Position numbers and translations under genes: made by a program. DNA of 64,000 nucleotides. It comes from Bacteroidia bacterium (lineage in GTDB: Bacteria; Bacteroidota; Bacteroidia; Chitinophagales; Saprospiraceae). Within the stretch, counting starts at the first letter, position 1. Every line of letters begins with the position of its first letter. The DNA is taken from NCBI GenBank assembly GCA_030430845.1, contig JAUIKE010000017.1, positions 1 to 64,000 of the forward strand. Reading direction: 5' to 3'. This document shows positions 32,840 through 43,162 of the stretch, piece by piece. The notes beneath the pieces are model-generated. The model was not told the origin of the DNA. It saw only the letters and a list, made by a program, of their open reading frames with translations, and made no database searches.

Positions 32840-35800
32840 ATGCCGGATTTCGTACACTTACATTGCCATACTCAATTTTCCTTACTCGACGGCGCCTCCG
32901 AAATTGGAGCTATGATGGATAAGGCCGTTCGAGATGGCCAGAAAGGCGTTGCCCTGACCGATCACGGAAACATGTTCGGAGCCTTTAAGTTTGTGGCCGA
33001 AGCAGAGCGACGGGATATAAAACCTATTATTGGTTGTGAGTTTTACATGGTAGAAGATCGCTACCGCAAAGAGTTTTCCAGAGCAAAAGGGGAAAAGGAT
33101 AAAAGATTTCACCAGCTTTTGCTAGCCAAAAATGCCAAAGGCTACGAAAATTTGTCCAAACTTTGTTCCATCGGTTTCATAGAAGGACTGTATTCTAAGT
33201 TCCCTCGAATTGATAAAGAGATTCTGGCTCAGCATACCGAGGGCTTGATTGCTACCAGTTGCTGTATAGGAGCCGAAATCCCTCAGGCTATCCTCCAGGG
33301 CGACCTGGAAGATGCCGAACAAAAACTCAAATGGTGGCTGGATCATTTCGGAGAAGACTTTTACATCGAGCTACAACGCCATCGCGGCCTGGAAAATATA
33401 GACGGATTAGGCGTAAGCCAGGAAGATGTCAACCAGCAACTGCTCATTTTTGCCAAAAAATACAATGTAAAAGTTATTTCTACCAACGATTCTCATTACA
33501 TAGAAGAGGATGATTACCTTCCTCACGATATGTTGCTTTGTATAAATACCAACAGCCTGGTAGAAGATGTAGACCGTTTCAAATTTCCTAGCTCTGATTT
33601 TTACTTCAAAACTAAATCAGAAATGGGCCAATTATTCAGTGACGTACCCGAGTCACTGGATAATACCATGGAGATTTTTGATAAAATAGAAAAACTGACA
33701 CTGGCCCGTGATGTACTCTTGCCGGCCTATCCACTACCACCCGGGATTAAAACTCAGGACGAACTGTTACGCCAAATGACTTTTGAGGGTGCCAGGAAAC
33801 GATATGGAACCATAACCCCCGAAATTGAAGAACGGCTCAACTTTGAGCTTTCTGTTATCGCACAGTCCGGCTATCCCGGCTACTTCCTCATTGTTCAGGA
33901 TTTTACCAATACAGCTCGTGAGATGGGCGTGTCCGTAGGGCCGGGCCGGGGCTCCGCAGCAGGCTCTGCAGTGGCTTATTGCACCGGTATCACCAATGTG
34001 GACCCGATCAAGTATGACCTGCTGTTTGAGCGCTTCCTTAATCCTGAAAGGGTGTCCATGCCGGATATCGATATCGATTTCGACGACGTCGGCCGTCAGA
34101 AAGTCATTGATTATGTGATCGAAAAATATGGGCGTAATCAGGTAGCCCAAATCGTTACCTACGGCACCATGGCCGCTAAAATGTCCTTGCGGGATGTAGG
34201 TCGTGTGATGAACGTGCCCTTGTCTGATGTAGATCGGGTGGCTAAAACCTTTCCAACTCATCTGAAAGCTAAACTGGCAAGCGTCCTGGCAGATGGAGAC
34301 ATCGACCCCAAATTAAAAGGATCCATGAACTCCGATGATGTTGATAAGGCTTATCAATTCAGAACCCTCGCCGAAGGGAGCGATGAAATCGGTAAAATGA
34401 TCCAGACGGCCAGAAAACTGGAAGGCTCCGTTCGCAACACCGGTATACATGCCTGTGGTGTCGTCATCACTCCGGACGAAATCACTAAATACGTTCCGGT
34501 TAAGGTTGATAAGGATTCCAATATGCTGGTTTCCCAGTTCGATAACAGCGTGGCCGAAGAGGCCGGCTTGCTTAAAATGGACTTCCTGGGATTGAAAACC
34601 CTTACCATCATTAAGGATGCCGTGCGGATGGTAAAAGAAACGCATGGAATTGACATCGATCCTGAAGAAGTGCCGCTGGATGATGAGAAAACCTATGAAT
34701 TATTCCAACGTGGAGAGACCATCGGCATTTTCCAGTACGAGAGTACCGGAATGCAAAAGTATATGAAGGAATTGGAGCCGACTACCTTCGATGATCTCAT
34801 TGCTATGAATGCCTTGTACCGCCCAGGGCCGCTCGAATACATTCCCTCCTTTATTAATCGGAAACATGGGAAGGAACCCATCACCTATGACCTTCCCGAG
34901 ATGGAAGAATACCTGGAAAACACCTATGGTATTACCGTCTACCAGGAGCAGGTGATGCTGCTGTCCCAAAAATTGGCCAACTTCACCAAGGGGGAGGCTG
35001 ATATGCTCCGTAAAGGGATGGGAAAAAAGAAGAAGAAGCTGATCGATATGCTCTATCCCAAATTCATTGAGGGAGGAGAAAGTAATGGGCACCCTAAAGA
35101 AACCTTAGATAAAATCTGGAAAGACTGGGAAGCCTTTGCTTCCTACGCATTTAATAAATCGCATTCTACCTGTTATGCCTATGTTGCCTTCCAAACGGCT
35201 TATCTGAAGGCTCATTATCCTGCGGAGTTTATGGCCTCCGTACTGACTCACAACAAAAACGATATTTCTAAAGTGACCTTCTTCCTGGAAGAATGCCATC
35301 GGATGAACCTTAAAGTACTGGGGCCTGATGTGAATGAATCTGTATCTGACTTTTCGGTCAATAAAGATGGTCACATCCGCTTTGGTTTGTCAGCCCTTAA
35401 AGGAGTAGGGGAAGGGCCTGTGGAAGCTATTCTCGAAGAACGGGAAAAAAGTGGCCCTTTCACCAGCATTTTTGACCTGGTTCAAAGAGTCAGCCTTAAA
35501 GCTGTAAATAAAAAAGTGATGGAATCGCTGGCTCTGGGAGGAGGTTTTGATTGCTTTACCGAGGAAATTAATCGCACTCAGTTTTTTGCTCCTTCCGACA
35601 AGTATGATACCTTCATTGAACACCTACTTCGCTACGGCCACGCACATAAGGTACAGATCGCAGAGGCGGCTACTTCGCTGTTCGGTACTTCGGAAGACGC
35701 ATTGATCCCGAAGCCTCCCATACCCAAATGCGAAGAATGGGGGCTATTGGAAAAATTAAATAGAGAAAAAGAAGTAACCGGCATCTTTATCAGCGGGCAT

Positions 35801-36379
35801 CCACTGGATGATTATCGGATTGAAATCCAAAATTTTACGACCTGCCCCTTGAATAAGGTTGAAAATCATAAGGCTAACAGTAATGGCGGTCTGAAGTTAG
35901 CCGGCATGGTAAGCATGGCCAGGCATCTGGTTAGTAAAAACGGAAACGGCTGGGGTATATTTGAGATCTCTGATTTTCATGGAAAAATCGAGTTTCGACT
36001 CTTTGGAGAGGATTATCAAAAGTTTAAGCACCTGCTCGAAGAGGGTAAGGCCTTATATATAAAAGGTAAATACCAAAGAGGTTGGCGGGATGATCTCGAA
36101 TTTAAATTATCAGATGTAAAATTGCTGGAAGGCATTGCCCAAAGCTTGACGGATTCCATCACCATCAAAATTCCGGTGAATGGACTGAAACCAGAGCTCA
36201 TCGACCTGATCGACGAACTCTGCACTCGCCGAAAAGGAAAGCATCGACTGAAGTTGACCTTCTATGATAAAGAAGTCAAACAAAAGGTACGAACCATGTC
36301 TAAAGATCGAAAGGTCAATGCAGATATGGAGTTTATCAGAGCATTGGAGGAAATGGGCTTGAAATACTCCATCAACTAA
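32840..36379 (+). CDS. dnaE: DNA polymerase III alpha subunit
   Basis: The product has 1179 residues, close to E. coli DnaE (1160). It opens with the PHP domain (FVHLHCHTQFSLLDG, VALTDHGNMFG). The palm contains PDIDIDFDDVGR, whose Asp residues bind the catalytic metals, and VGPGRGSAAGSAVAY. The tandem HhH is near 820-900, the OB fold near 990-1070 (LKLAGMVSMARHLVSKNGNG), and a tau-binding tail ends the protein. It is the replicative polymerase. Its TAA is the first base triplet of a 27-bp-arm hairpin. Confidence 0.98.
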   Translation: MPDFVHLHCHTQFSLLDGASEIGAMMDKAVRDGQKGVALTDHGNMFGAFKFVAEAERRDIKPIIGCEFYMVEDRYRKEFSRAKGEKDKRFHQLLLAKNAKGYENLSKLCSIGFIEGLYSKFPRIDKEILAQHTEGLIATSCCIGAEIPQAILQGDLEDAEQKLKWWLDHFGEDFYIELQRHRGLENIDGLGVSQEDVNQQLLIFAKKYNVKVISTNDSHYIEEDDYLPHDMLLCINTNSLVEDVDRFKFPSSDFYFKTKSEMGQLFSDVPESLDNTMEIFDKIEKLTLARDVLLPAYPLPPGIKTQDELLRQMTFEGARKRYGTITPEIEERLNFELSVIAQSGYPGYFLIVQDFTNTAREMGVSVGPGRGSAAGSAVAYCTGITNVDPIKYDLLFERFLNPERVSMPDIDIDFDDVGRQKVIDYVIEKYGRNQVAQIVTYGTMAAKMSLRDVGRVMNVPLSDVDRVAKTFPTHLKAKLASVLADGDIDPKLKGSMNSDDVDKAYQFRTLAEGSDEIGKMIQTARKLEGSVRNTGIHACGVVITPDEITKYVPVKVDKDSNMLVSQFDNSVAEEAGLLKMDFLGLKTLTIIKDAVRMVKETHGIDIDPEEVPLDDEKTYELFQRGETIGIFQYESTGMQKYMKELEPTTFDDLIAMNALYRPGPLEYIPSFINRKHGKEPITYDLPEMEEYLENTYGITVYQEQVMLLSQKLANFTKGEADMLRKGMGKKKKKLIDMLYPKFIEGGESNGHPKETLDKIWKDWEAFASYAFNKSHSTCYAYVAFQTAYLKAHYPAEFMASVLTHNKNDISKVTFFLEECHRMNLKVLGPDVNESVSDFSVNKDGHIRFGLSALKGVGEGPVEAILEEREKSGPFTSIFDLVQRVSLKAVNKKVMESLALGGGFDCFTEEINRTQFFAPSDKYDTFIEHLLRYGHAHKVQIAEAATSLFGTSEDALIPKPPIPKCEEWGLLEKLNREKEVTGIFISGHPLDDYRIEIQNFTTCPLNKVENHKANSNGGLKLAGMVSMARHLVSKNGNGWGIFEISDFHGKIEFRLFGEDYQKFKHLLEEGKALYIKGKYQRGWRDDLEFKLSDVKLLEGIAQSLTDSITIKIPVNGLKPELIDLIDELCTRRKGKHRLKLTFYDKEVKQKVRTMSKDRKVNADMEFIRALEEMGLKYSIN

Positions 36380-36439
36380 TGTAAGGAGGGGTTGTGTAAA
36401 AACGAGGAACGAGTTTTTACACAACCCCTCCTTACATTA
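36377..36439 (+). terminator. 27-bp-arm hairpin beginning at the dnaE stop codon
   Basis: TAATGTAAGGAGGGGTTGTG... (36377-36403) pairs perfectly with 36413-36439 around GAGGAACGA. The inner part (GGGGTTGTGT to ACACAACCCC, with the same loop) recurs at 59670-59724, but the outer arms differ. Confidence 0.8.
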
Positions 36440-36501
36440 ACTCAAGCTTAACTAAAAAATTTTCCTACTTTCCAGTAAAATGTTACATTTTTACATCTCA
36501 A

Positions 36502-37101
36502 ATGATGCTTTGTTTTATGAGATGTACCACTAATATTAGTCTTTTTGTCCTCTTGGTGTTATTATTTACTGCTTGTGGAGGTGCTTCTAACTCAGAAGTT
36601 GATTCTGCTACCGATGCGAGTGAAGAAAGCCAAACGGTAAGCATGCAGGCTGAAGAACCTGCTTTCGATGTGCCTTTTCCGGTTTGGAGTGAGGCAGAAG
36701 AACTCATGGAACTCTTTGAACAAAATAATGACTCTACTTACGTTATTAACTTCTGGGCGACCTGGTGCAAGCCCTGTGTAAAAGAATTACCCTACCTCGA
36801 ACAATTAAACGAAGAATTAAAAGATGAAAAAGTTCGGGTAATATTGGTTAGCCTGGATTTTGATACCGACCTGGAAAAGAAAGTGAAGCCATTTGTGAAG
36901 GAGCGGCAGTTGAAATCTGACGTAATTGCTTTTATTAACGGAGATTATAATAGCTGGATCGGTGAGGTAGAAGAGGCTTGGGATGGAGCGATCCCCGCTA
37001 CGATCATTTATAATCAAAAGGACCGAAAATTCATTAGTGGTGAATTAGATTCCTACGAAGCCTTAAAAGCGACCGTTCGCGAAATGATGACGGCTTCATA
37101 A
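36502..37101 (+). CDS. TlpA-like thioredoxin-fold lipoprotein
   Basis: The product has 199 residues with a lipoprotein signal (LLVLLFTACGGAS) and an acidic linker (about 31-55). The thioredoxin domain shows FWATWCKPCVKELPYLEQL, with the CxxC active site, and cis-Pro in GAIPATIIY. It probably reduces or carries electrons to disulfides in the periplasm. The next gene, 42 bp on, is another thioredoxin-fold protein, so the pair is likely cotranscribed. Confidence 0.88.
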   Translation: MMLCFMRCTTNISLFVLLVLLFTACGGASNSEVDSATDASEESQTVSMQAEEPAFDVPFPVWSEAEELMELFEQNNDSTYVINFWATWCKPCVKELPYLEQLNEELKDEKVRVILVSLDFDTDLEKKVKPFVKERQLKSDVIAFINGDYNSWIGEVEEAWDGAIPATIIYNQKDRKFISGELDSYEALKATVREMMTAS

Positions 37102-37143
37102 TATTCCTCTAATCACATTTTTTTTAATAAAAAGAAGATCACT

Positions 37144-37791
37144 ATGAAAAATGTAATCCGACTTGCATTAATGCTTTTTGTGGCTTTGGGCGTTTGGACA
37201 GCCGCTACTACAGTAGATGTATCTGCACCTGCCGAAGGTCTCAAAGTAGGAGATACCGCTCCAGATTTTCAGCTGAAAAATATTGATGGAAAAATGTATT
37301 CTTTGGAAAGTATTGCCAAAGAGTATAAAAAGGAAGGAAAAGAGCTAAAGGGCTATATCGTTACCTTTACTTGTAATACCTGTCCTTTCGCAGTAAAATA
37401 TGAAGATCGCCTGATCGCCACTCATAAAAAAATGGCTGAAAAAGGTTGGCCTATCGTTGCTATTCAGCCAAATGATCCGGAAGTTCAGCCTGGCGACAGT
37501 ATGGAAAAAATGCAGGAGCGCGCTGAAGAAAAAGGATTCCCATTCGTCTACTTAATGGATGAAGGCCAAAAGGTGTATCCTCAGTATGGAGCTTCACGCA
37601 CGCCTCACATTTATTTGCTAACAGCTGATCGCAAGGTACACTATATTGGAGCCTTGGATGATAATGCCAATAATCCGGATGCTGTAGAAACTGAATATGT
37701 GGTAGAGGCCATTAAAGCTATCGAAGCCGGCAAAAAAGCAGATCCTGATTTTACAAGAGCGATTGGGTGTACGATCAAAACCAAGAAGTAA
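37144..37791 (+). CDS. Secreted redoxin/AhpC-TSA-like protein
   Basis: The product has 215 residues with a signal peptide (about 1-24). The thioredoxin fold is of the AhpC/redoxin type: VGDTAPDFQLKNIDGK, IVTFTCNTCPFAVKYEDRL with CNTC in place of the usual peroxidatic Cys region, and cis-Pro in SRTPHIYLL. It lies behind the TlpA-like gene and may be its redox partner. Peroxidase versus disulfide-reductase activity cannot be told. Confidence 0.82.
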   Translation: MKNVIRLALMLFVALGVWTAATTVDVSAPAEGLKVGDTAPDFQLKNIDGKMYSLESIAKEYKKEGKELKGYIVTFTCNTCPFAVKYEDRLIATHKKMAEKGWPIVAIQPNDPEVQPGDSMEKMQERAEEKGFPFVYLMDEGQKVYPQYGASRTPHIYLLTADRKVHYIGALDDNANNPDAVETEYVVEAIKAIEAGKKADPDFTRAIGCTIKTKK

Positions 37792-37810
37792 GCAAACTTA
37801 AGGTTAAATA

Positions 37811-37843
37811 AAAAAAGGCGGTCCATTCGGGCCGCCTTTTTTT
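37811..37843 (+). terminator. Intrinsic terminator after the redoxin gene
   Basis: AAAAAAGGCGG pairs with CCGCCTTTTTT (37832-37842), with CC/GG inside, followed by a T-run. Confidence 0.85.
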
Positions 37844-37870
37844 ATTCGTAGTAAATACCAGTGTTTACAT

Positions 37871-38026
37871 TTAGATCACTCGGATAGCCTTTACAAAATA
37901 AGTCAATACAAAAGGTAAAGCCAGCCAGAACCATTCATCTGCATACATCAGCAATAAAATAATGGCCACAAGTGATACAAAAAAGATTATCCAATCTAAT
38001 CCGGTTGATTTTTTAGTTGCTTCCAT
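37871..38026 (-). CDS. Small two-helix membrane protein
   Basis: From the ATG at 38026 (MEATKKSTGLDWIIFFV) it has 51 residues with two membrane helices (about 11-24 and 28-44). No named family. Start at 38077 would extend into sequence of the neighbouring hairpin region. Its coding nature rests on composition and the clean two-helix pattern, so moderate. Confidence 0.5.
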   Translation of the reverse strand: MEATKKSTGLDWIIFFVSLVAIILLLMYADEWFWLALPFVLTYFVKAIRVI

Positions 38027-38077
38027 GTTTTCCGTTTTTACTTGTGCAAATGTAATAAGTAAAAAGTAAAGGAGCAA

Positions 38078-38124
38078 TTTAAAGTATAACTTTCCCCGCA
38101 GCGCGGGGAAAGTTATACTTTAAA
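38078..38124 (-). terminator. 22-bp-arm hairpin after the VPS10-like gene
   Basis: TTTAAAGTATAACTTTCCCC... (38078-38099) pairs perfectly with 38103-38124 around AGC. It ends 3 bp before the stop of the minus-strand gene at 38128. Confidence 0.8.
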
Positions 38125-38127
38125 ACG

Positions 38128-41100
38128 CTATGGATTCGGCACAACCAGTGCCGGTACGTCATACTGTTTATACATTTGATTGAAATCGGCAATATCCTTA
38201 TTCAGTATATTCCACATGGCTGTATATAGGCGTTGCCACTCTTTGGTGAGATCCTTAAAACGTTGCTTAGCCCCGGTAGTAACTCTGGGATCATGGGTGT
38301 CCACCTTGGATAGCAGGTTTGCCAGCTCAGAATTTAATTTGTTAGGGAAATTGATGACATCCTGGGAGGTTTTTTGCTTTGATTGAACCAATTCTGCTTC
38401 CCATTCCTCAATTCTTTGTTGGATCTCCTTTCCCTTCTCTATCATGATTTCCACACAGCCCGCTTTTTTCAATTGATTCGTGAGAAATTCAACCTGGGTT
38501 TTTAAGTCTCTCATGCGATTGACTGATTGATGGATCTCCCGAATGGTCGACTCAATTTGCTGTGTGAGCTTTTCCTGTAGCTCGTATTCCTGCGAATCAA
38601 TCTCGAGGCGAGGGTCCGCCATTAAACGAAAACTGGTTTCAAGCGTATCCAGCTGAGCGATTAGCCGAATGGTGTATTGCCCGGGGGCCACTCTGCTTCC
38701 CTGATAATTTCCGTACATAAAAACCTCATCTATACCTGGTATAGCATATCCACGCATATCCCAGTGAAAGCGGTTGAGCCCGGCTTCAAATGGTAGAATA
38801 GGAGAAGGATCAGGTCCTCCCTCGTATTTTTTAAATGTAGTATCCTCCTGGTTACTGAATTGACGAACCATCATTCCTTCCTCATTCAGGATCTGTAAAG
38901 TGACCAATTGTTCCTCCATGAGGTAGGGTAAATGATAATCAATGGCGACTCCACTCTTAGGATTGCTCCCAACTTGTAGCCCCCCGATTGATCCTCCATC
39001 CACGCGATAAGTATCCCTGGGCTTAAATAATTGGGCGTGACCTCTGGATAATTGCCCCATGGATTGTTGAATGGGGCTCAGGTCATCTAATATCCAAAAT
39101 GCCCGGCCTCCTGTGGCTACCACCAGATCATTGTTCTTTATGGTAATATCCCTAATAGGGCAGACCGGTAAGTTTAACTGAAAGGAAAACCAGCGTTCCC
39201 CTTTGTTAAAACTGATATACATTCCATTTTCAGTGCCGGCGTACAAAATTCCTTCCTGAACAGGGTCTTGCCGGACAACCCGGGCAAAGTCATGCCTGGC
39301 AATTCCTTTGACGATCAATTCCCAATTTTTTCCAAAATCAACGGTATGGAAAATCATCGGCTGAACGTCATTAAACTTGTATCGGCTAGCTACTACATAA
39401 GCTTCTGAAGGATTGTGTGGCGATACCTCAATGCTGGTGATCAAACTTTCTTTTTCACGAAGAAGCTCCGGAGTTACATTGGCCCATGATTCACCATCAT
39501 TTTTAGTAAGGTGGATCAAACCGTCATCGCTCCCAACCCAGAGGACTCCTTCCTGATGCGGCGAACAGGCCAAATAACTAATGGTATTATAATTTTCCCC
39601 ACCGGCTCCTTCATTAGTAAAGGGGGTGCCGCCAAGACCTTGTTTGCTAACCTCATCACGTGTCAGATCAGGGCTGATCTCGCGCCAGCTTAGCCCCCCA
39701 TCCTGAGTTTGCAGAACCTTATTAGAAGCATGATAAATGATTTTTGGATCCTGTGGCTGAGCCACGATCGGAGCATTCCAGTTGAAGCGATACTTCATGT
39801 CTTTTGGAGTGGTGGCTAAGCCGATAGCCGGATAGGCCATTACATCCTTTGATTCCTTAGTTGTCTCATCATACAAAGAAATATATCCCTGGTAGCAACC
39901 ACCATATATCTGGGATGGATCGTCGGGGTCCAAGGCAATAAATCCACTTTCACAGCCTGAAACTGCGTACCAATCCTTCCAGTCTATCCCGTCGCCATTG
40001 GTTCTGCTAGGGATCGCTACCGTGCTGTTGTCTTGTTGCCCACCATAAATATAATAGGGAAACTGGTTATCGGCGATAACGCGGTAAAACTGTCCGGTTG
40101 GTTGATTCTGTTGTGACGACCAGCTTCCGCCGTTGTTGAATGTGATGCAAGCACCACCATCGTTTGCCAAAATGAGGTTGTTTGGATTGGAAGGGTTGAT
40201 CCAAAGATCGTGCTGATCGCTATGAGGAGTAGCAATGGCTACAAAGGTACGGCCGCCATCAATGGATTTAAGGAGGTCTACATTTAAGACATAGACGGTT
40301 TCTTCATCCTGCGGATCGGGAAAAATTTCGGTGTAATACCAGGCTCTGCCCACCGTCCTTCTGTCATCTGAGATCTGGGTCCAGTCTTCTCCGCCATTTT
40401 CCGACCGAAAAATACCTCCTTTTTCAGCTTCAATATTTGCAAAAACAATATTGGAGTTCACCGGAGATACTTTTACGCCGATTTTCCCCATTGTTTTAGG
40501 AAGCCCATTGCAGGCTTTTTTCCAGTTTTTTCCACCATCTACGGACTTATAAACACCTGAGCCGTCCCCTCCGCTTCGAATTTGCCAGGGAGTGCGCTGA
40601 TGATCCCACATCCCCGCATAAAGAACCCTCGGATTATGTACGTCTATACTGAGGTCACTTGCTCCGGTGGTTTCATTCAGAAAAAGGACCTTCAGCCAGT
40701 TTTTTCCGCCATCTTCAGACATGTAGACACCACGGTCCTCGCTTGGGCCGTACAAGGCTCCTTGTACAGCAACATAAATAAGATCCGGGTCTTCAGGATG
40801 AATTTTAATAGAGGAAATGTGCTGAGATTTGATCAAACCTACGTTTTTCCAGGTCTTGCCACCATCAGTGGATTTGTAGAGGCCGTCTCCGGCAGAAGTC
40901 ATAACGCCTCTTACCGCATGTTCGCCCATACCAACATAGATGATATTGGGGTCTGAGGGCGCAATGGCGATCGCACCAACGGAAGCAGTTCGGAAATATC
41001 CGTCAGAAATATTTTTCCAACTGAGTCCTGCATCTTCTGTTTTCCACAGGCCGCCTCCCACTGTACCCATATAATAGGTCAATGGATCACCAGGAATTCC

Positions 41101-41295
41101 GGATACAGCAACGCTGCGCCCTCCCCGAAAAGGTCCAATGTTCCTCCACTTTAGGCTTTTGAATTGTGCGGCGTGAAAAATTGCAGGTCTTTTGCTCCCC
41201 TCTGATTTAAAAAAACTTTGTGCATGCGAGTGTGTAAAAAATACTGTTAGAGTAGTTAGCAACATGTAACATACTAATGTGCGCTTCATGGCCAT
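38128..41295 (-). CDS. Large secreted VPS10/sortilin-like BNR-repeat protein
   Basis: The product has 1055 residues with a signal peptide (about 1-25, ending HSHAQ). Residues 40-760 hold many Asp-box units ([66 protein letters not shown]), forming a beta-propeller of the sortilin/VPS10 type. The C-terminal 250 residues include a coiled region (about 905-990). Members are often called glycosyl hydrolases, but evidence for that is weak; a protein-binding or surface role is as likely. It is monocistronic and has no type IX sorting domain that I can recognise. Confidence 0.85.
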   Translation of the reverse strand: MAMKRTLVCYMLLTTLTVFFTHSHAQSFFKSEGSKRPAIFHAAQFKSLKWRNIGPFRGGRSVAVSGIPGDPLTYYMGTVGGGLWKTEDAGLSWKNISDGYFRTASVGAIAIAPSDPNIIYVGMGEHAVRGVMTSAGDGLYKSTDGGKTWKNVGLIKSQHISSIKIHPEDPDLIYVAVQGALYGPSEDRGVYMSEDGGKNWLKVLFLNETTGASDLSIDVHNPRVLYAGMWDHQRTPWQIRSGGDGSGVYKSVDGGKNWKKACNGLPKTMGKIGVKVSPVNSNIVFANIEAEKGGIFRSENGGEDWTQISDDRRTVGRAWYYTEIFPDPQDEETVYVLNVDLLKSIDGGRTFVAIATPHSDQHDLWINPSNPNNLILANDGGACITFNNGGSWSSQQNQPTGQFYRVIADNQFPYYIYGGQQDNSTVAIPSRTNGDGIDWKDWYAVSGCESGFIALDPDDPSQIYGGCYQGYISLYDETTKESKDVMAYPAIGLATTPKDMKYRFNWNAPIVAQPQDPKIIYHASNKVLQTQDGGLSWREISPDLTRDEVSKQGLGGTPFTNEGAGGENYNTISYLACSPHQEGVLWVGSDDGLIHLTKNDGESWANVTPELLREKESLITSIEVSPHNPSEAYVVASRYKFNDVQPMIFHTVDFGKNWELIVKGIARHDFARVVRQDPVQEGILYAGTENGMYISFNKGERWFSFQLNLPVCPIRDITIKNNDLVVATGGRAFWILDDLSPIQQSMGQLSRGHAQLFKPRDTYRVDGGSIGGLQVGSNPKSGVAIDYHLPYLMEEQLVTLQILNEEGMMVRQFSNQEDTTFKKYEGGPDPSPILPFEAGLNRFHWDMRGYAIPGIDEVFMYGNYQGSRVAPGQYTIRLIAQLDTLETSFRLMADPRLEIDSQEYELQEKLTQQIESTIREIHQSVNRMRDLKTQVEFLTNQLKKAGCVEIMIEKGKEIQQRIEEWEAELVQSKQKTSQDVINFPNKLNSELANLLSKVDTHDPRVTTGAKQRFKDLTKEWQRLYTAMWNILNKDIADFNQMYKQYDVPALVVPNP

Positions 41296-41301
41296 AGTTT
41301 T

Positions 41302-41334
41302 TTTGGGCCAAGTAAATACCTCCCTAGGCCCAAA
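41302..41334. promoter_or_regulatory. Inverted repeat upstream of the VPS10-like gene
   Basis: TTTGGGCC (41302-41309) and GGCCCAAA (41327-41334) are perfect inverted repeats 17 bp apart, starting 6 bp before the gene on its 5' side. An operator or leader hairpin is possible. Confidence 0.4.
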
Positions 41335-41565
41335 GTTGGGTAATGTAGTTTCTCATAGATTTTTTACAGTTGCGATCAGAATTAAATATACTTGAAATAC
41401 AGCCAGAAGAAATGACTGTAGGGCAGACTCGATAGGGGGCATGTACAACATATCAAAAATAATAAGATATAAAATAAAATGCCACCTTTTTGAGAAAATA
41501 TTTTGCTAAAGTACGACTATATTTTGAGTATTTGCACATTTTCTTGAAAAAATATACCGTTCCAT

Positions 41566-41970
41566 TTATTTTAGATACCACTCCCCGCGATTTTGGACAA
41601 ATTTTAATGTTTTAAAGCCGCCTTTATGCAATTTGATTTTTACGGTAGCTTTATTTTCATTTCGCCTGATTAGAATGAATTCCATCCATTTATTCATGTT
41701 GCGCATGAATAATTCATCCTTACTCAAAATCATCACTTTTTTATTAGTAGACAAAATAGCCGCTCTGCAATTATTATTATTACAAAAATTATTAGACTGG
41801 ATAAATGCTGTGTTAAAGGGTTCAAAATACTCCTGGACCTGTTCGGTTTCAATGGTGAGCTCTACCAGGCGTTCCGTTAAATATTGCTGGGCATTGATCT
41901 TAAACGGAATTAAAAATAAACTGTACAGGAAAAGGAAAGAGAGATTTTTCATAAAGTATTTGGTGTTCAT
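41566..41970 (-). CDS. Small secreted protein of unknown function
   Basis: The product has 134 residues with a signal peptide (LSFLFLYSLFLIPFKINAQ). The mature part has two close Cys residues (NNFCNNNNCRAA), which may form a disulfide. No family recognised. The start may be at 41970 or, with a more normal signal peptide, at 41952 (MKNLSFLF). It is isolated; the gap from 41296 to 41565 has no gene. Confidence 0.55.
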   Translation of the reverse strand: MNTKYFMKNLSFLFLYSLFLIPFKINAQQYLTERLVELTIETEQVQEYFEPFNTAFIQSNNFCNNNNCRAAILSTNKKVMILSKDELFMRNMNKWMEFILIRRNENKATVKIKLHKGGFKTLKFVQNRGEWYLK

Positions 41971-42059
41971 GTATTCAAGTGTTCAAGTTAAATAGTTTTC
42001 AAGTAATTAGACCAAGTTTGTTCTAAAGATTAGAATGAATTTCTAAAATGATCTTTCTT

Positions 42060-42143
42060 AACCCCGAAACCCCGAAACCCCGAAACCCCGAAACCCCGGA
42101 ACCCCGAAACCCCGAAACCCCGAAACCCCGGAACCCCGGAACC
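42060..42143. repeat. 8-bp tandem repeat (AACCCCGA) before rimK
   Basis: Ten full units of AACCCCGA, three with final G instead of A (units 5, 9 and 10), and a half unit. It ends 50 bp before the rimK ATG, so unit number could change promoter or leader spacing. Confidence 0.9.
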
Positions 42144-42193
42144 ATAAAAAAAACGTATTTTACACCTTCATCAAGTTTTATACGATCCTATAA

Positions 42194-43069
42194 ATGAACA
42201 TTATCATACTGTCAAGAGGACCCAACTTGTATTCCACCAAAAGTTTATGTGCTGCAGCAAAGAGGAAAGGGCATCAGGTGAAAGTAGTAGACCATACCGG
42301 TTGCAACTTATTTATGGAAAAAGGGAAATTGGAAATATCCTACAAGGGTGAATATTTAAGAGAAGTAGATGCCATCATCCCTCGGATCGGTAGTTCCGTA
42401 ACCTTCCAGGGAGCAGCCGTGATCCAGCACTTTGAGTTAATGAAGGTATTTACAGTGGCTCGTTCTTATGCACTTTTACAGGCCAGAGACAAGCTGAGGT
42501 GTTTGCAAAAACTGGCTTCTTATGGGATTGATGTCCCACGATCTGTTTTTATCGGGCAAGGGCAAGACATCGAAGAATTGATAAATGAGGTTGGCGGTTT
42601 CCCTGTCATCATCAAAATTACAGAAAGCACCCACGGAGCAGGAGTCTTATTGGCAGATACCTATAGTAGTGCTTCCGGGATTATTGAGGCTTTACACCGA
42701 CTAAAAGAAAAAGTTATGCTGCAGGAGTTTGTGGAAGAGGCAGCAGGTACAGACCTCAGGGTTTTGGTGGTAGCCGGCCAGGTAGTAGCTGCAATGAAAA
42801 GAGAGGCGATGGAAGGTGAGTTTAGAAGTAACCTTCATCGGGGAGCTCAAGCCAAGATCGAAGAGATCACAGCCAGAGAAAAAGAATTAGCAGTGAAAGC
42901 ATGCAGGATCATGGGACTGGATGTAGCAGGAGTGGATCTGTTGCGCTCGTCCAGAGGGCCTCTGGTATTGGAAGTGAATGCTTCGCCCGGGCTCGAAGGA
43001 ATCGAAACCACCACCGGGGTCGATGTAGCCGGGAAGATCATAGATTTTATCGAACGAAAAAAGCAATAA
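42194..43069 (+). CDS. rimK: RimK-type ATP-grasp ligase
   Basis: The product has 291 residues, the length of E. coli RimK (300). It starts MNIIILSRGPNLYSTKSLC, has the RimK N-terminal PRIGSSVTFQGAAVIQHFE, and the ATP-grasp core with GFPVIIKITESTHGAGV, MLQEFVEEAAGTDLRVLVV and VNASPGLEGIETTTGVDVA (metal-binding Asn/Glu). RimK adds glutamates to ribosomal protein S6. The deacylase-like gene follows after a hairpin. In other bacteria RimK is linked to enzymes that cut related bonds, so a functional pair is plausible. Confidence 0.92.
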   Translation: MNIIILSRGPNLYSTKSLCAAAKRKGHQVKVVDHTGCNLFMEKGKLEISYKGEYLREVDAIIPRIGSSVTFQGAAVIQHFELMKVFTVARSYALLQARDKLRCLQKLASYGIDVPRSVFIGQGQDIEELINEVGGFPVIIKITESTHGAGVLLADTYSSASGIIEALHRLKEKVMLQEFVEEAAGTDLRVLVVAGQVVAAMKREAMEGEFRSNLHRGAQAKIEEITAREKELAVKACRIMGLDVAGVDLLRSSRGPLVLEVNASPGLEGIETTTGVDVAGKIIDFIERKKQ

Positions 43070-43087
43070 ACTTAAAACATACCTGGA

Positions 43088-43130
43088 CTTGTATAAAAAA
43101 TGTGGCCGGCGGCCACTCTTTTTATACAAG
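43088..43130 (+). terminator. Hairpin between rimK and the deacylase gene
   Basis: CTTGTATAAAAA pairs with TTTTTATACAAG, and inside it GTGGCC pairs with GGCCAC around GGC. An ATG at 43100 belongs to the stem and is not a credible start. Confidence 0.7.
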
Positions 43131-43162
43131 CCCGCTTAAGTCTCAACCAGCCATTTTATTTT

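Noticed and set aside
42060..42143. Possible CRISPR array or telomere-like end
   Set aside because: The repeat unit is only 8 bp and has no spacers; nearby there are no cas genes, and genes continue on both sides.
43100..43162. Longer N-terminus for the deacylase
   Set aside because: The ATG at 43100 is part of the rimK hairpin stem; the family fold begins after 43163.
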